In this document: positions 5,787 through 5,839 of the stretch, piece after piece | Layout: each line of letters begins with the position of its first letter | Numbering within the stretch: position 1 is the first letter of the stretch | DNA from: Bordetella parapertussis | GTDB taxonomy: Bacteria; Pseudomonadota; Gammaproteobacteria; Burkholderiales; Burkholderiaceae_B | DNA: 5,839 nt | Assembly (NCBI GenBank): GCA_945882005.1 | Contig: CAMCWG010000191.1 | Coordinates: forward strand, 1-5,839 | Direction of reading: 5' to 3' | Position numbers and translations under genes: made by a program | Notes under the pieces: generated by a model | Seen by the model: only the letters and a program-made list of their open reading frames with translations | Told to the model about the DNA's origin: nothing | The model's database searches: none

Positions 5787-5839
5787 GGTGATGATGTCTC
5801 GTTAGTTTTAGCTTGATCTGAAGAAAAGGACCGATCAAA
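5783..5839 (-). CDS. Possible 3' end of an upstream gene, partial
   Basis: From the right edge, one minus-strand frame stays open for 18 codons (FDRSFSSDQAKTNETSSP) and stops at TGA 5785-5783. This stop overlaps the thiolase start codon as ATGA, a common arrangement in translationally coupled operons. The polar Ser/Thr-rich sequence would suit a disordered C-terminal tail, but no family can be recognised from it. A second minus frame is also open to the edge and the third begins with a stop, so the upstream gene could instead end at or before 5835 and leave this stretch as leader. The claim rests on the ATGA overlap alone. Confidence 0.35.
   Translation of the reverse strand, partial: FDRSFSSDQAKTNETSSP
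5813..5838. repeat. Inverted repeat TTGATC-N14-GATCAA
   Basis: Perfect six-base arms, TTGATC at 5813-5818 and GATCAA at 5833-5838, are separated by 14 bases and centred about 40 bases upstream of the thiolase start. The 20-base spacing between arms is close to two helical turns, as in some dimeric-regulator operators. Such short arms can arise by chance, and the site may lie inside an upstream coding sequence, so a regulatory role is only a possibility. Confidence 0.25.

Noticed and set aside
1..5839. CRISPR arrays, insertion sequences, tRNA or rRNA genes
   Set aside because: No regularly spaced direct repeats, transposase-like proteins, terminal inverted repeats or structured RNA signatures were seen; nearly all of the window is accounted for by metabolic genes.

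Overview
The window looks like a piece of a catabolic (CoA-thioester) gene cluster from a betaproteobacterium, most likely order Burkholderiales. The best taxonomic clue is an orphan Bug/TctC-type periplasmic solute-binding protein, a family strongly expanded in Bordetella, Comamonadaceae and relatives. Moderate-to-high GC coding DNA and tight gene packing agree with this. No species can be named from the sequence alone.

Six complete genes lie head-to-tail on the minus strand and read from right to left: a thiolase-fold protein of the SCP2/lipid-transfer type (5786-4629), a DUF35 zinc-ribbon/OB-fold partner (4624-4223), a protein made of two tandem dimeric alpha/beta-barrel repeats (4204-3479), a metallo-beta-lactamase-fold hydrolase (3425-2526), a Bug/TctC binding protein with a signal peptide (2487-1531), and a fused alpha-beta family I (3-oxoacid type) CoA-transferase (1488-100). 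Gaps are 4, 18, 53, 38 and 42 bases. No convincing internal terminator or promoter is visible, so a single operon transcribed from beyond the right edge is the simplest reading. At the right edge an open frame may be the tail of a further upstream gene whose TGA overlaps the thiolase ATG (ATGA). At the left edge the C-terminal 33 codons of a plus-strand gene, resembling a SnoaL/DUF4440 (NTF2-like) protein, run tail-to-tail into the CoA-transferase, with the two stop codons overlapping.

Inferred joint role: the Bug protein captures an organic acid in the periplasm; the CoA-transferase activates an acid (or 3-oxoacid) with CoA taken from a donor such as succinyl-CoA; the thiolase-fold/DUF35 pair cleaves or joins a carbon-carbon bond of a CoA ester; the MBL hydrolase opens a lactone or thioester; the duplicated barrel protein has an unknown role. 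The thiolase-fold protein lacks the usual nucleophilic cysteine and sits next to a DUF35 gene, as Ltp2-type retro-aldolases of steroid side-chain degradation do. The pair is therefore more likely an aldolase-like lyase than a true thiolase. The substrate cannot be read from this window. There is no stretch of more than 300 bases without a gene; all intergenic gaps are 53 bases or shorter.
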